Shown piece after piece: positions 35,930-45,759 of a stretch of DNA of 64,000 nucleotides (positions are counted from its first letter, which is position 1; each line of letters begins with the position of its first letter). The position numbers were made by a program, and so were the translations under genes. Below the pieces are notes generated by a model. It saw only the letters and a program-made list of their open reading frames with translations. It had not been told where the DNA came from and did not search any database. Source of the stretch: Gaoshiqia hydrogeniformans (lineage in GTDB: Bacteria; Bacteroidota; Bacteroidia; Bacteroidales; Prolixibacteraceae); the NCBI RefSeq assembly GCF_049347105.1, contig NZ_CP186334.1:5146001-5210000 (forward strand). The letters run 5' to 3'.

Positions 35930-38442
35930 TGATGAGATCTTTCTATCCCTTGTTCCTGTTATTCCTGTGCCTGCTGCTTGCGGCAGGCCGGGAATTAACG
36001 GCCCAAAACCAGGCCGGTGAGCTGCAAACAATAACCGGCCGCCACTACCGGCTTACCGGGCTGAAGATGAGTGAAAACGGCCGGTGGCTTACGGCCTGGA
36101 AATCTTATGACCTGAACCGCGATACGCTGCTGATCTTTGACAGCCGCCATCCCGGGAAACCGGCCGCTTACCGGTTAAAAGCAGAGAATGTTGCTTTTTT
36201 TGACAACAACTGCCTGCTGATCAAATGCGGACAACAGGCCGAGCTGCTGGACCTGGAAAAACAAACGGGCATCTGCTTCGATGGTGTAAAACAGGTACAG
36301 GCGCTGAAAAACAGCGGTCAGTTTGTTTTGCACTACCATGCTGAAAAAAACAACCGGCTCGAACTGCGTGATGTTAAGGGGAACCTGGTGAATGAGGCCG
36401 ACGGGGTGAGCAGTTTTTATGTCGCCGAAAATGACCGGCTCTATGTGGTTTCACAAACCGGGAACAGCGAATTCGAAGTCCTGCGGATCAGGGAGCAGGT
36501 AACAGAAAAAGTGTACCACTCGCCCCGTAAGATTTCTTCCCTGGCTGTTGATCCCGGCGGGCAGGAAATCATGATTCACCGGCAAAACAACCCGGACGGT
36601 ACTTCCGCTGAGCTGCTCTACCTGGATTTGAAAACAAAAACCACCTGGCCGTTAAACGAGCTGCTGTCCCGGCCGTTTCAACGGGCCTTTACCGAGGTGA
36701 TCAGCGAAGGGAACCGATATTTCCTGCGGCTGTGGGTACAGCGGGAGCAGGAAGACAGTTCGCTGGTAGATATCTGGTACGGCAACGACAAGCGGCTGGA
36801 AGAAAAATTTCTTCCGTCCACCCGGGAGGTTTATTATGTCTGGGAACCGGAAAATAAAAAGCTTCAACCCCTGGGGAACGGCCGGCTGGCCAAAAGCGCC
36901 TTTATCGGGAGCGAACGTTATTTCCTGAGTTTTGACCCTGATCTGTTGCAGGACTACACGAAAACGGCCCCGCTGAAACTCTGCCGCTACGACCGGCTGA
37001 AAGACACTTACGCGGTGATTGACACCCTGTCTTCCCGTTTGTATACTTCCCCGGACGGTCACTATGCCCTGTACTTAAAAAATAACAGCTGGCAGGTTTA
37101 CCACATCCCTTCCGGCACCGCGAAGACAGTTGGCAATGGCCGGCTGAAAACGCCTTATTTTACGGATGACGGCAAAAACGTGCTGTTTGACGGTGATGAC
37201 GGGCTATGGCGCTATGACTCCGAAGAAAAACAGCTGCCCGAACTTATCGGTTTTAAAGGGGCCCGTGTCAAGGTACTCAATGAATCTTCAAAACCGGTCC
37301 CCGGGGGTTTTAGCTTTTATCAGAAAACAGTCGATCCAAAAAATCCACTGGTCCTTGAGCTATTTGATTCGCTGAAAAATGAGCGTTCTTATGTCCTGTG
37401 GGAAAAAGGAAAAACCAGGACAATCATTCCGAAAACTTCCAAACGCATCCAATACCTGAACTACAACCAGGCGTATGACTGTTTTTCCTGGCTGGAGGAA
37501 GATTATAACCTGCCGCCCCGGGTGGTTTACAAAGAGACGGGCAAACCGGAACGGCTGCTGTACCAAAGCAATTTGCAGGACACAGCCATCTTATCGCTCA
37601 AACAGGAGATTGTTTCCTATACCAACAGCGACAGGATCCCGCTGAAAGGCGTTTTGTACTATCCACTGAACTTTGATCATGCCAAACAATACCCCATGGT
37701 GGTACATATCTACCAGATTCAGAGTAAAAAAATGGCCAACCGGTACCCGGTCGCGGCATACAGCCAGGCCAACAATGATGGGTTTAGCCTGAGGTTGCTT
37801 CTGGAACATGGCTACTTTGTTTATTTCCCCGACATTATTTACGGCGATAAGGGAACGGGCTTGTCGGCTTTGGATTGTGTAAACCATGCCCTGGATGCTG
37901 TATCTTCCAATGCGCTGATTAATCAGGACAGGATCGGGCTGATCGGGCACTCGCATGGCGGTTATGAAACCAATTTTATTGCCACCCATTCCAGCCGTTT
38001 TGCGGCCTACGTTTCCGGGGCCGGAAACAGTGATATTGTCCGTTCCTATTTCTCCTTTAATTACAATTTTTCCAGTCCTTTTTACTGGCAATACGAAACA
38101 GGGCAATATAAAATGAATAAAAGCTTTGCGGAAGATAAAGACCTGTATTTTCAGAATAACCCCATTCACTATGTGGACCGGGTCAATGCCCCTGTCTTGC
38201 TGTGGACCGGGAAAAAAGACCGGAACATTGACTGGGAACAAACCATGGAGTTTTATATTGGGCTAAAACGGAACAACAAAAAGGTGGTTGCCTTATTTTA
38301 CACCAAAGAAGCGCATGCCCTTTTCGCACCGGAAGCATGCCGGGACCTGACTTCGCGGGTACTGGAATGGTTTGGATACTTTCTTAAAGGTGAGAAAAAT
38401 GCCGGATGGATTGAGAAGGAAACAAGGGAGGATGCCGGGTAG
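35929..38442 (+). CDS. S9 family peptidase (prolyl oligopeptidase-like)
   Basis: An 837-residue exported peptidase with an N-terminal signal peptide (SFYPLFLLFLCLLLAAGREL), a beta-propeller-like region up to about 560 and a C-terminal alpha/beta hydrolase. The nucleophile is the serine of GLIGHSHGGYETN (near 675), the aspartate is in GKKDRNIDW (near 762) and the histidine in KEAHALFAPE (near 793), the expected S9 triad order. It should cut oligopeptides in the periplasm or at the surface. It overlaps the susD-like gene, so peptide import and cleavage are produced together. Confidence 0.88.
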   Translation: MMRSFYPLFLLFLCLLLAAGRELTAQNQAGELQTITGRHYRLTGLKMSENGRWLTAWKSYDLNRDTLLIFDSRHPGKPAAYRLKAENVAFFDNNCLLIKCGQQAELLDLEKQTGICFDGVKQVQALKNSGQFVLHYHAEKNNRLELRDVKGNLVNEADGVSSFYVAENDRLYVVSQTGNSEFEVLRIREQVTEKVYHSPRKISSLAVDPGGQEIMIHRQNNPDGTSAELLYLDLKTKTTWPLNELLSRPFQRAFTEVISEGNRYFLRLWVQREQEDSSLVDIWYGNDKRLEEKFLPSTREVYYVWEPENKKLQPLGNGRLAKSAFIGSERYFLSFDPDLLQDYTKTAPLKLCRYDRLKDTYAVIDTLSSRLYTSPDGHYALYLKNNSWQVYHIPSGTAKTVGNGRLKTPYFTDDGKNVLFDGDDGLWRYDSEEKQLPELIGFKGARVKVLNESSKPVPGGFSFYQKTVDPKNPLVLELFDSLKNERSYVLWEKGKTRTIIPKTSKRIQYLNYNQAYDCFSWLEEDYNLPPRVVYKETGKPERLLYQSNLQDTAILSLKQEIVSYTNSDRIPLKGVLYYPLNFDHAKQYPMVVHIYQIQSKKMANRYPVAAYSQANNDGFSLRLLLEHGYFVYFPDIIYGDKGTGLSALDCVNHALDAVSSNALINQDRIGLIGHSHGGYETNFIATHSSRFAAYVSGAGNSDIVRSYFSFNYNFSSPFYWQYETGQYKMNKSFAEDKDLYFQNNPIHYVDRVNAPVLLWTGKKDRNIDWEQTMEFYIGLKRNNKKVVALFYTKEAHALFAPEACRDLTSRVLEWFGYFLKGEKNAGWIEKETREDAG

Positions 38443-38464
38443 CATCCTCCTTTTAATCACCGGC

Positions 38465-38734
38465 CTATGGCTCATACGCCGGCAGAATACAACTTGTCCC
38501 GCTTAACCTTGAGAGGTTGTGGGACTGGTTGTTTTCATCCGTCCAGGTACAAAATACGGTCCCGGTGGGACTGCAGTCACTTCGCTTTTCCATACACTGG
38601 CTCGTGGAGCTGTCGATAAGATAACCCGGTATTGGGGCATCATCCGAACTTTTTGCCGTATGTCCGGCAACAGCGGCGCCAACGGCCATCAGTACGACAG
38701 CAGCCGGCAGGTAGAGACTTTTCAACTTTCTCAT
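38465..38734 (-). CDS. DUF6520-like small exported protein
   Basis: An 89-residue protein. A signal peptide (MRKLKSLYLPAAVVLMAVGA) ends near AGHTA. The mature part has four cysteines (SQCMEKRSDC, TVFCTW, SGTSCILP) and the SSTSQC and LSGTSC segments of the DUF6520 family of Bacteroidota. The start at 38734 is preferred; a longer frame overlaps the MauE-like gene. It follows that gene by 19 bases on the same strand, and MauE-type proteins handle disulfides, so the cysteines may be oxidised by its partner. The function of the family is unknown. Confidence 0.7.
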   Translation of the reverse strand: MRKLKSLYLPAAVVLMAVGAAVAGHTAKSSDDAPIPGYLIDSSTSQCMEKRSDCSPTGTVFCTWTDENNQSHNLSRLSGTSCILPAYEP

Positions 38735-38753
38735 CTTTGTCAAAAATTTAAAT

Positions 38754-40169
38754 TCAGCGCCTACTCTGTTCCAGGTTTTCGGCTTCCCCTGCCACAAAAT
38801 GCCGCGACACCGCCTGCGCAAAACGGTAACGCAGCAGTTCACGGCCACGCAAAACAAACAGGTGTTTGTCCGTGGCCAGCATCCCGGACAGCTTGTCTTT
38901 CCCGCGGTGATGCACATAAAAGCTGCCCAGGTATTCCTGATCTCCGGTCCGGTACATATCGATAACCGCTGCCTGCCGCCACTGCTCCCGGGATTCGAAT
39001 TTCCCCATGAGCATGGATTGGTTAAACAGCAGCTGCCCGTGTACCGCCGGTGTTTTATTCACCTGCAACGGGGGCGCGTCCATCTTGTGCCTCCCGTCCG
39101 GGAGCGCCCGCACCCGGACCTGCGCCCTGCTTGTGGTGTCGATGGTATGCAGCTTCCGCAACAGGTTCAGTTCTTCATCCATCACCAGGAACCGGTTGCG
39201 GTAGATATAGACGTATAGGAGTTCCCCGGTTACATCATCCCGCAGCAACCCTCCGTCGGTATCGAACATGCCGTCCACCTGCTTTTCCAGCAGCGTTTCA
39301 TGCAGGATTACTTTCGGCTCCCGGTCCGGGCTGAGCCGTCCCAATACCAGCGCTTTGCTTTGGCTGCTTTGGGCCCGGAAAGCAAAAGTCATGGAACCGG
39401 TCACCTGCAACTGCGAGAAATAACAGTCGTTCAGGCTGACGGTACGGGCAAGTGAATCGCCCAACTGCCCCCGGTAAATGACCGGCACGGTGCCGTCATA
39501 CAGGTAAAAATGCGGTGGCTTGACCTGTGCCTGAACAAAGCGAAAGCGGTGTTCCGTATTGTCCAACTGTATTTTAATGGCTTTTATCGTTGTCAAAGCG
39601 GTGTCGATCGCCGTCAGGATCAAAGGGGCGGTGGTATTGCCCAGGTAGATCTGCCCGCCGTCGATCCCGGCAAAATAGTACGAGTCGGCGCCCAGGTCAA
39701 GGGATTTTTCATCCCGGACGGGGTGCTGCCCAAACCTTCTTATAAAATTGTTTTCTTTTTTGATGATATGCTCCGACGATAAAAAGAGCCCGACAACAAG
39801 GCCGGCCGAAGCGACAGCCGGCAGTACGCTTTTAAGCGCCACCACGCCGGCGCGGGTGTTTTTTCTTTTTTCCAAAAGGAGGATGGCAGGCAGGGCCAGC
39901 GCGGCAAAGGCCAGGTTAAAGGCCAGGTGCTCCCTCCAGCCCAGTTTTTCGATAATGCCGCCGCAGGAACAGGGAACAAAATCGCTGTAATTGAGGATTA
40001 AATAAATATAAACCGTAAAGGCAATCATTAAAAAGAAAGAGCCGTACAGTCCGGCAAGCCGGGCAGACCGGAAACACAGCAACCCGGCCAGCAGTAATTC
40101 CAGGCCGATCACAGCCGGGGCTATCAGCCCGGCATAGGCGCTCAGCAGGGGCGACTGGGCCAGCTGCAC
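38754..40169 (-). pseudogene. MauE/DoxX-like membrane protein with propeller domain, 5' end lost
   Basis: The visible 471 residues start inside the MauE/DoxX domain (QLAQSPLLSAYAGLIAPAVI), with membrane helices and a redox-type CSCGG motif near residue 68. The rest is a beta-propeller-like exported domain (about 135-470). The first helices of MauE, including SGxxKLxDF, are missing: upstream of the weak GTG start the frame runs into repeat sequence at 40172. The 463-bp repeat array has therefore displaced the start. Expression from GTG is possible but would give a truncated protein. Its neighbour is the DUF6520 gene. Confidence 0.75.
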
Positions 40170-40171
40170 CC

Positions 40172-41360
40172 GGCAGCTTGGTAAACGACAAGGGAAATAA
40201 GGTTGTTTTTAGATTCAGATAAAGCATCCCGGACCGGTGGGCGGGCCGTCAGAACGCCCGGGCGAGGGTTCGTTCTGACAAGATTTTTGCTTCCTTTTTA
40301 TCGACTGAAAAAGGAAGGGCCCGTCCGGCCAAAGGACAAAGAATAGCATTGGTGTCCGGTAAAGAGGATATATGGTGGGTGGAGCGGTTTGCAACCGTGC
40401 ATAATCGTCGGTTACAAACCGACGCACCCGCACCGGGCTTTTTGCCGGTCTGCAAACCTATTTGGTATTCAAACACGGTTGTGGAGACAGATGCTGAAAC
40501 AAGTTCTGCATGACCTTTTTTTGTGTGATGAGCTGTCCGAAAGTGCAAATCAGGCAGTCCTTTCTGCCCCGGGGGTGCCGGTTTTTAACCGGCAATGAGC
40601 GAATGCGCGGTCCGGAAACCGCGCCACCCGCACCGGCAGCTTGGTAAGCAACAAGGGAAATACGGTTGTTTTTAGATTCATACAAAGCATCCCGGAGCGG
40701 TGGGCGGGCCGTCAGAACGCCCGGGCGAGGGTTCGTTCTGACAAGATTTTTGCTTCCTTTTTATCGACTGAAAAAGGAAGGGCCCGTCCGGCCAAAGGAC
40801 AAAGAATAACATTGGTGGGCGGTAAAGAGGATATATGGTGGGCGGCACGGTTTGTAACCGCGCATAATCGTCGGTTACAAACCGACGCACCCGCACCGGG
40901 CTTTTTGCCGGTCTGCAAACCTATTTGGTATTCAAACACGGTTGTGGGGACAGATGCTGAAACAGGTTCAGCATGACCTTTTTTTCGGTGGTGAGCTGTC
41001 CGAAAGTGCAAATCAGGCAGTCCGTTCAGCCCCGGGTGTGCCGGTTTCTAACCGGCGGTTGTTGAAAGCGCAGTCCGGAAACCGCGCCACCCGCACCGGC
41101 AGCTTGGTAAACGACAAAGGAAATACGGTTGTTTTTAGATTCAGATAAAGCATCCCGGAGCGGTGGGCAGGCCGTCAGAACGCCCGGGCGAGGGTTCGTT
41201 CTGACAAGATTTTTGCTTCCTTTTTATCGACTGAAAAAGGAAGGGCCCGTCCGGCCAAAGGACAAAGAATAGCATTGGTGCCGGTAAAGAGGATATATGG
41301 TGGGCGGCACGGTTTGTAACCGGCAGTTGCTGAATGCGCGGTCCGGAAACCGGCGTACCC
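40172..41360. repeat. Tandem 463-bp repeat array (two full units and a partial unit)
   Basis: Units start at 40172, 40635 and 41098, each with GGCAGCTTGGTAA, exactly 463 bases apart. Each unit contains three strong hairpins: GTCAGAACG with CGTTCTGAC, CTTCCTTTTT with AAAAAGGAAG, and CGGTTTGTAACCG with CGGTTACAAACCG (imperfect in the first unit). It also holds the REP motif CAGATGCTGAAACAAGTTC followed by CATGAC. Open frames inside the units repeat with the DNA and are not taken as genes. Related units recur at 52205-52975. Confidence 0.85.
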
Positions 41361-41500
41361 GGCTGGTTTGCTTGTTATTCGCGTAAAGTTACCGGCTGAC
41401 GGGATAAGAAACTGTAAAGAAACAAGCTGTGGCGGGTTAATTCTGCCACAGCCTGTCATGATCAATCATGGCCGGAATGAAGAACGGTCTCACTGCCTCA

Positions 41501-41609
41501 TGATAGACAGTCTATCAGCTTAATGATAGAGGGTCTATCAGCCTAATGATAGACAGCCTATCAGCCTAATGATAGAAGGTCTATCAGGCTAATGACAGAT
41601 TGCCTGTCA
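41501..41609. repeat. Five 23-bp palindromic tandem repeats
   Basis: Each unit is a 17-bp inverted repeat (TGATAGACAGTCTATCA and variants) followed by a 6-base spacer close to GCCTAA, starting at 41501, 41524, 41547, 41570 and 41593. The last unit changed to TGACAG with CTGTCA, a paired change in both arms. They lie between the 463-bp array and the 3' end of the DUF4469 gene, so they may act as a terminator or as binding sites. Confidence 0.85.
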
Positions 41610-41658
41610 GACAGGAGACAGACGATGATTCGTCAGGCTGCTGAGTGTTCCGGATTTA

Positions 41659-42396
41659 TCATGCCGGTACATTCAACACGTAGTCGAAGAGATAAGTACG
41701 TGGTTCCTTCAACTGGATATTTGTCGAAAACCGGGTACAGATGCTCAGTTTATAGTCGCCGGCGGGTAAACCGGAAGGCACGATGAATGTGATCTTCGAC
41801 GGGTCGTTCACCAGGATGGACGTTGGCGGAATCACGGTCACTTCGTTGGTTTCCTGGTTGATCAGGCTGATGCCGACTGCCGGATCATCCCCTTCAATCT
41901 TCATCCTGCTGCCGGCCAGGTTAACACCGCCGCCGGGGGTAATCCGGCTGTTTACTTCGCCCGAGCTGACATCGGTTACCGAGTTGACAAAAAGACCTGA
42001 ACCTGCCAGCCCACGGACATCGACCGCGCTCGACTTTACCGCGCTGCGAAGATCGCCTGTCGGGCTCACTCGGATGGCCAGGCTGTGTTTTGAACTGTCC
42101 CACCGGGCATTATCGCCGATAAATACACCGTTAACCGTCAGGTTAAAATACCCGAGCCCAAAATTCACGGAGGCCCCGTTGGCAATTTGTTCAATGGCAA
42201 TGTTCCTGAGGATATCCATCGATGCTTTCAGGGTCGATGCATTCAGGTCGGTACGCCGTGCAACGGCAATCGCGATCAGGTCGTCCTGGTTGAGCGAACG
42301 GGAGATAACTACACGGCCAAAACGGTCGTCTTTCCGGTCGGTAAGTGCAAGATCGTACAACTCGACGATCACACTGCTTTTTTCTTGTGTTGCCAT
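41659..42396 (-). CDS. HU-like DNA-binding protein with DUF4469 domain
   Basis: A 245-residue protein. Residues 1-120 resemble the HU/IHF-like fold used by Bacteroidota DUF4469 proteins (NASTLKASMDILRNIAIEQI, then NGASVNFGLGYFNLTVNGVF). Residues 140-245 are an immunoglobulin-like DUF4469 domain with VIPPTSILVNDPSKITFIVP. Members are predicted to bind DNA but have no defined role. The gene is isolated and runs against the palindromic repeats at its 3' end. Confidence 0.8.
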   Translation of the reverse strand: MATQEKSSVIVELYDLALTDRKDDRFGRVVISRSLNQDDLIAIAVARRTDLNASTLKASMDILRNIAIEQIANGASVNFGLGYFNLTVNGVFIGDNARWDSSKHSLAIRVSPTGDLRSAVKSSAVDVRGLAGSGLFVNSVTDVSSGEVNSRITPGGGVNLAGSRMKIEGDDPAVGISLINQETNEVTVIPPTSILVNDPSKITFIVPSGLPAGDYKLSICTRFSTNIQLKEPRTYLFDYVLNVPA

Positions 42397-42567
42397 AAGC
42401 TGATTGTTTTAATGAATGATTTGACTGAATGATTTGTCTGTTTTATGATTATTGTTTAATTTAGACTGAACAAAATCAAAATTAACAGGAAGAAAGGGAC
42501 TGATTGTTACAGCTAAGGGCAGATTTTTTAAATCTGGGGACATATTATTCACCATAATTTGGAAAAT

Positions 42568-43554
42568 ATGCGATATTTTATTCCTTCAGCCGGTCACCGG
42601 GTGCTGTACGATTCCCGCTGCGGGAACGAAAAAACACCGGTCTCTTTTGGTCCTGCCTCGGTTTCGGTTGCCGCGGGTCCGGTAAACATGGAGGTAAAAG
42701 AATGGCGAACGCCGCGGTTTCGTGCGGTGTTGATGCAGTACCAAACCAATGAAGAAGTACGGGTGATTGGCGAAACACCAACCGAAATGGTCACGCTCTG
42801 TTTTATGGGCCAGGGGAAAACCGATTATCAATGCCGGCAGATCCGGACCACCGGCATGGTGGCCAATACCAATAACTTTTTTTATTTGCCCCGCGCGAGG
42901 ATCATTTATCAGCCCGTAAAAGACGAGCCGAACGAATGTTTCAAGATCAGTATTTCGCCGGACTATATTCATGTCCTGTCGGATCGGTTTCCCGGGGTAT
43001 TTGGCTTGTTATCGGAAAAAATAAGGCAAAAACGCCCCTTTGAGCTCGGCGCTACCCACCTGATAACAAGCCTGGAAATGAACCGGATCATTGAGCAGAT
43101 TAAACACTGCCGCAAGATGGGTTCCCTGGCCCCACTCTACTTCGAGACCAAGGTCAGGGAGTTGCTGGCCCTGCAGTGGCAACTTCCGCTGGCTCAACAA
43201 CAGCCCGCAAACGGCTGTTTCGCGCGTTATCACGACCAGATCAACCAGGCCCGCAACATCCTGGAACAAGCTTACCGCAACCCTCCCGGGATTCGTGAAT
43301 TGTCGTTGCAGGTGGGGATGTGCGAAACCCTGTTAAAATCCGGGTTTAAATCGGTTTTTGGCGTCACTGTCTTTCATTACTTATTCAACTACCGGATGGA
43401 TCGGGCCCGCAGGCTGTTGACAGACCGGTCGCTAAACATTTCGGGAATTGCAGAAGAATTAGGCTATAAAAACCTGTCGCATTTTACAACCGCCTTTAAA
43501 CGGAAGTTTGATCTGTCGCCCATGCAATACCGGAAAAGAAACCGGGCGTTGTGA
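42568..43554 (+). CDS. AraC-family transcriptional regulator
   Basis: About 328 residues. The C-terminal 100 residues carry the double helix-turn-helix of AraC proteins (IRELSLQVGMCETLLKSGFK, then NISGIAEELGYKNLSHFTTA, with FKRKFDLSPMQYRK). The N-terminal 200 residues have a cupin-like look but no recognised ligand motif. I prefer ATG at 42568 over a TTG 9 bases upstream. It diverges from the DUF4469 gene, with 171 bases between them that hold no other feature I can support. Its targets are unknown. Confidence 0.88.
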   Translation: MRYFIPSAGHRVLYDSRCGNEKTPVSFGPASVSVAAGPVNMEVKEWRTPRFRAVLMQYQTNEEVRVIGETPTEMVTLCFMGQGKTDYQCRQIRTTGMVANTNNFFYLPRARIIYQPVKDEPNECFKISISPDYIHVLSDRFPGVFGLLSEKIRQKRPFELGATHLITSLEMNRIIEQIKHCRKMGSLAPLYFETKVRELLALQWQLPLAQQQPANGCFARYHDQINQARNILEQAYRNPPGIRELSLQVGMCETLLKSGFKSVFGVTVFHYLFNYRMDRARRLLTDRSLNISGIAEELGYKNLSHFTTAFKRKFDLSPMQYRKRNRAL

Positions 43555-44272
43555 CGGCAAGCCCACCGCTTCGTCAGGCATTGGCTGATTTCAAGTGACG
43601 TTTTATTTCGGCATCTATGTCTTTTAACTGCCAATGCAACAAATGGCAACAGATGCTGAAACAAGTTCAGCATGACTGCACTTCAGTGATGGCCTGTCGC
43701 CTGGCTGCGGCCTACGGGGGTTTTGAACCCGGGAAACAAGGGAAGGGAATCGGGGCAGGGACTGGTAAGCGGCCCTGTTTGAGGAGGTACGACGAGTTGG
43801 ACCATGTGGCATTCCCGTTAGGAAAAACAGCTCCGCCCGGTCTCTCCGTAATCAAAACCGCATCGCTTTGCGGCGCATGAAACAGGCGTTCCCGGATCAA
43901 CGCTTGTGGCTGCGCCTGGTTGCTCTCCCTCTGTACCAACCCCGGGTTTCTCCGGCAGTTGCCGGATCACCCGGGGCTACCCGTATTTAATCCCTCCGGG
44001 ATTTCCGGTCGGCAGTTATTTATACCCCGGGATTTTACACGGAGAACCAGGTTTGAAAAGGGGCAGGCAGGCCGTTCCGACCCGGGTGTGCCGGTTTTTA
44101 ACCGGCAATGAGCGAATGCGCGGTTAAAAACCGCGCCACCCGGCAGTTCGCTTCTGATTAGCGTAAAGTCAGGTTTAAGCTGACGCGGGTTTTTGATGGT
44201 GTGCAATAGTTCATTTAAAACGACAGCAGTAAAAAGTAAACATTTAAATGAAAGTCGCAATTCAACCGCCAA
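43555..44272. other. Non-coding stretch with REP motifs
   Basis: No supported gene in about 700 bases. It contains the REP motif CAGATGCTGAAACAAGTTC followed by AGCATGAC at 43650-43677, pieces of the 463-bp repeat (GTGCCGGTTTTTAACCGGC near 44088), and at 44189-44232 a segment shared with intron copy 1 (TTTTTGATGGTGTGCAATAG). It looks like a graveyard of repeats between the AraC gene and the accessory island. Confidence 0.5.
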
Positions 44273-44386
44273 CGTTCCGCAAATACGATTAGTTGCGGAA
44301 TTCGTGGCAATTCCTGTCGAAAAGCACCGAGGCCGGTGCGGGCTGAAAAACTTGATTATCCGCACCGAAACCTCAATTAATTATAT
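44273..44386 (-). repeat. 114-bp attC-like repeat, copy 1
   Basis: Nearly identical to 46194-46307. It contains two hairpins: CCGCAA with TTGCGG, and CGGTGCGG with CCGCACCG. Beside it, TAGCGGGTCGTTGT (44394-44407) is the end of the VOC cassette. The first seven bases are repeated, inverted, at the start of the same cassette (complement of CCCGCTA at 46186-46192). This fits a long attC-type site such as those of chromosomal integrons. Confidence 0.6.
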
Positions 44387-44422
44387 TTTGTTTTAGCGGG
44401 TCGTTGTTTTTAAGTCCAATTA

Positions 44423-45753
44423 CACTAGTGTCCAATAAATTTTCAATAACTAATACTTAAAGGCAAATTCAAGTTGAGCGGCTTGTTCATATATATCATC
44501 AATGTCCCCGGAGGTCAGGAAAAGATCTCTGATGTTCGTTTTGTCTGTCAGTACTCTACTGATCACGCGAAGCACATTGAATGTAGTCCTGCCCAACTGG
44601 CAGTCATGCTCGACGATGGCCACCAGACAGTATGTGATAACCGCAACATAAATTTGTATCCTCACGGCATTCTCGGTATTGCCCCAGAAGGATGTGACAC
44701 GGAGATGTTGCTTTATCCACCGAAAAAACAGCTCCACCTGCCAGCGTTGCTTATACAGCATGGCGATGTCTTTGGCCTTGATGCTGACATTGTTGGTCAG
44801 GAAGGTGAACGTTCTTTTAAGGTCAGGAGCATAGTAAACGATCCTTCTCAACACGCAGGGATACTTCTTTTGGGTCTGGTAGCCGGTAAGGCGTATCGTC
44901 TGGTCAAGCAAAACGTTGTCCGCTCCATCCAAAAGCTCTTCACCATCAATAACTTCATACTTAAGGTGAGACTTCTGTCGGATGACAAACCAGGAACCGA
45001 TCGTGTTGAATGTATGCAGCCTTGCGAGGTCATAATATCCCTTGTCAAAAATGTAGAACGCATACGGCTCATAGGGAATCTCATCCATCACATTCACGTC
45101 GTGAACTTTTGCTTCCGTAATATGAATGTAAGTCGGTATTTGGGTTACTACGTCAAAGAGTGTGTGAACTTTGATGCCACCCTTGTTCTTTCTAAAGTAT
45201 GCCCACTTGAACAAGCTCAGGCAAAGATCTATCGTGGTGGAATCGAGCGCATAGAACTTTCCACGCAATTCGAATGGTCTGTTGATTCGCTTGCTTTGAG
45301 CAAGATTAATCATGAAAAAGGCAAACTCTTCAAATATCTTGTAGTCCCGGTTCATATTGGCATAGGAAAGATTGCTCAGTTTAATCTCTCCGGTGCCAAA
45401 TCCGAGATGGTAGCTCTTGCTTTTGATAGCGTCAATTATGCACGCGACCTCTCTGAGGCTGTCACACGAGGCCAATTGCCCATACATCATGACGAGCAAT
45501 TGGTTCCAGCAGGTGAATGTCTTCACCCATTTGTCTCCGTTATGTCGCTTAACAATCATATCAAAAACTCTCTTTGGCAGGAACTCTACCAGTTGACTGA
45601 ATACATATTTGCCGCTGTTCATATTTGCCCGGGTTTATTTCCAGGCTGCAAGATGCGAAATGAATTCAAATCGACACGTGGATTATTTGCTTTTAATTGA
45701 CTATATTATAATAACTTACAAAGGTTTCTAAAAAAATCTTTTGGACACTAGTG
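44423..45753 (-). mobile_element. IS4-family insertion sequence
   Basis: A 1331-bp element with terminal inverted repeats CACTAGTGTCCAA and a perfect 9-bp target duplication GTCCAATTA at 44414-44422 and 45754-45762. It contains one transposase gene on the minus strand. It inserted at the stop codon of the VOC gene, whose TAA is supplied by the duplicated target, so the gene stays intact. Confidence 0.93.
44450..45622 (-). CDS. IS4-family transposase (DUF4372 N-terminus)
   Basis: A 390-residue DDE transposase. The N-terminal 75 residues (FSQLVEFLPKRVFDMIVKRH) are of the DUF4372 type. The catalytic core shows YALDSTTIDL (first D), IFDKGYYD (second D) and YKQRWQVELFFRWIKQ, which is the Y(2)R(3)E(6)K signature of IS4. 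Length and motifs are intact. A 408-residue open frame on the opposite strand is its shadow. Confidence 0.95.
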   Translation of the reverse strand: MNSGKYVFSQLVEFLPKRVFDMIVKRHNGDKWVKTFTCWNQLLVMMYGQLASCDSLREVACIIDAIKSKSYHLGFGTGEIKLSNLSYANMNRDYKIFEEFAFFMINLAQSKRINRPFELRGKFYALDSTTIDLCLSLFKWAYFRKNKGGIKVHTLFDVVTQIPTYIHITEAKVHDVNVMDEIPYEPYAFYIFDKGYYDLARLHTFNTIGSWFVIRQKSHLKYEVIDGEELLDGADNVLLDQTIRLTGYQTQKKYPCVLRRIVYYAPDLKRTFTFLTNNVSIKAKDIAMLYKQRWQVELFFRWIKQHLRVTSFWGNTENAVRIQIYVAVITYCLVAIVEHDCQLGRTTFNVLRVISRVLTDKTNIRDLFLTSGDIDDIYEQAAQLEFAFKY

Positions 45754-45759
45754 GTCCAA

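Noticed and set aside
40215..41011. Repeated open frames (for example starting MRVRRFVTDDYARL) in the 463-bp units
   Set aside because: They repeat only because the DNA repeats, overlap hairpins, and have low-complexity, unlikely protein sequence.
41501..41609. CRISPR array
   Set aside because: Units are 23 bp with 6-base, nearly constant spacers; there are no variable spacers and no cas genes.
44474..45700. A 408-codon open frame on the plus strand
   Set aside because: It is antisense to the IS4 transposase, which has all catalytic motifs; the opposite frame has no recognisable domain.
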